Source of the DNA: Chloroflexota bacterium
GTDB lineage: Bacteria > Chloroflexota > Dormibacteria > Dormibacterales > Dormibacteraceae
Direction: 5' to 3'
DNA: 6,922 bases
Assembly: GCA_005880175.1 (NCBI GenBank)
Contig: VBJR01000036.1
Location: forward strand, 1 to 6,922
Of this stretch, positions 6,626 to 6,922 are shown in pieces. The notes under the pieces are model-generated. The model worked only from the letters and a program-made list of their open reading frames with translations. It did not search any database and was not told where the DNA came from. A program made the translations under genes and the position numbers. Position 1 is the first letter of the stretch; every line of letters begins with the position of its first letter.

Positions 6626-6922
6626 ATGACCGGCCGACCGCGACTCGCCGTGTGGAAGTTCTCGTCCTGCGACGGCTGCCAGCTGCAGCTCCTGGACTGC
6701 GAGGACGAGCTGCTGGCGCTGGCCGGCCGCGTCGACATCTCGTACTTCCTGGAGGCGTCGAGCGCCGTGGGATGCGGGCCCTATGACCTCTCGCTGGTCG
6801 AGGGGTCGATCGCGAGCCCGGCCGACGTCGAGCGCATCCGGCGCGTGCGCCGCCTGTCCCGCCGGCTGGTGACGATCGGCGCCTGCGCGACCGCCGGCGG
6901 CATCCAGGCGCTGCGCAACTTC
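6626..6922 (+). CDS. hydD: Group 3b [NiFe] hydrogenase small (delta) subunit, 3'-truncated by window edge
   Basis: The first 99 residues of a cytoplasmic [NiFe] hydrogenase small subunit, which carries the Fe-S relay between the NiFe site of the large subunit and the beta/gamma subunits. Family motifs are [13 protein letters not shown] (12-24), DLSLVEGSI (54-62) and [15 protein letters not shown] (84-98). Three of the four proximal-cluster cysteines are visible (Cys15, Cys18, Cys87); the fourth should lie beyond the window. The protein starts directly at the fold, with no twin-arginine signal peptide, as expected for the soluble group 3 enzymes rather than periplasmic uptake hydrogenases. It begins 3 bases after the hydG stop. 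The reading frame is open to the final base. The large subunit gene (hydA) is expected next but is not in the window. Confidence 0.93.
   Translation, partial: MTGRPRLAVWKFSSCDGCQLQLLDCEDELLALAGRVDISYFLEASSAVGCGPYDLSLVEGSIASPADVERIRRVRRLSRRLVTIGACATAGGIQALRNF

Overview
The window is one densely packed plus-strand gene cluster from a high-GC bacterium. GC is roughly 70% by eye (not counted), and third codon positions are nearly all G or C. The anaerobic redox enzymes, Shine-Dalgarno-type starts and stop/start overlaps fit an anaerobic or facultative bacterium from a GC-rich phylum such as Actinobacteriota or Chloroflexota. The sequence alone does not settle the phylum.

Layout: (1) bases 2-3247, most of a single-chain pyruvate:ferredoxin (flavodoxin) oxidoreductase (NifJ type), with its N-terminus cut by the window edge; (2) 3234-4247, a dihydroorotate-dehydrogenase-like flavoprotein whose dehydrogenase active-site motifs are missing; (3) 4244-5356, the iron-sulfur beta subunit of a sulfhydrogenase-type (group 3b) [NiFe] hydrogenase; (4) 5350-5814, a short stand-alone cyclic-nucleotide-binding-fold protein without a DNA-binding domain; (5) 5801-6622, the FAD/NAD(P)/[2Fe-2S] gamma subunit of the hydrogenase; (6) 6626 to the window end, the first 99 residues of the [NiFe] hydrogenase small (delta) subunit. 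The large catalytic subunit is expected just downstream.

There is no intergenic stretch of any size. Successive genes overlap by 14, 4, 7 and 14 bases, and the last junction has a 3-base gap, so the set looks like one translationally coupled operon. No promoter, terminator, RNA gene, repeat, mobile element or CRISPR was seen.

Reading the genes together: PFOR oxidises pyruvate to acetyl-CoA and CO2 and reduces ferredoxin. The group 3b hydrogenase exchanges electrons between NAD(P)H and protons/H2 (some members also reduce polysulfide). Co-transcription suggests a fermentative or redox-balancing module. The two less understood members, the DHOD-like protein and the HTH-less cNMP-fold protein, are the parts most worth following up.
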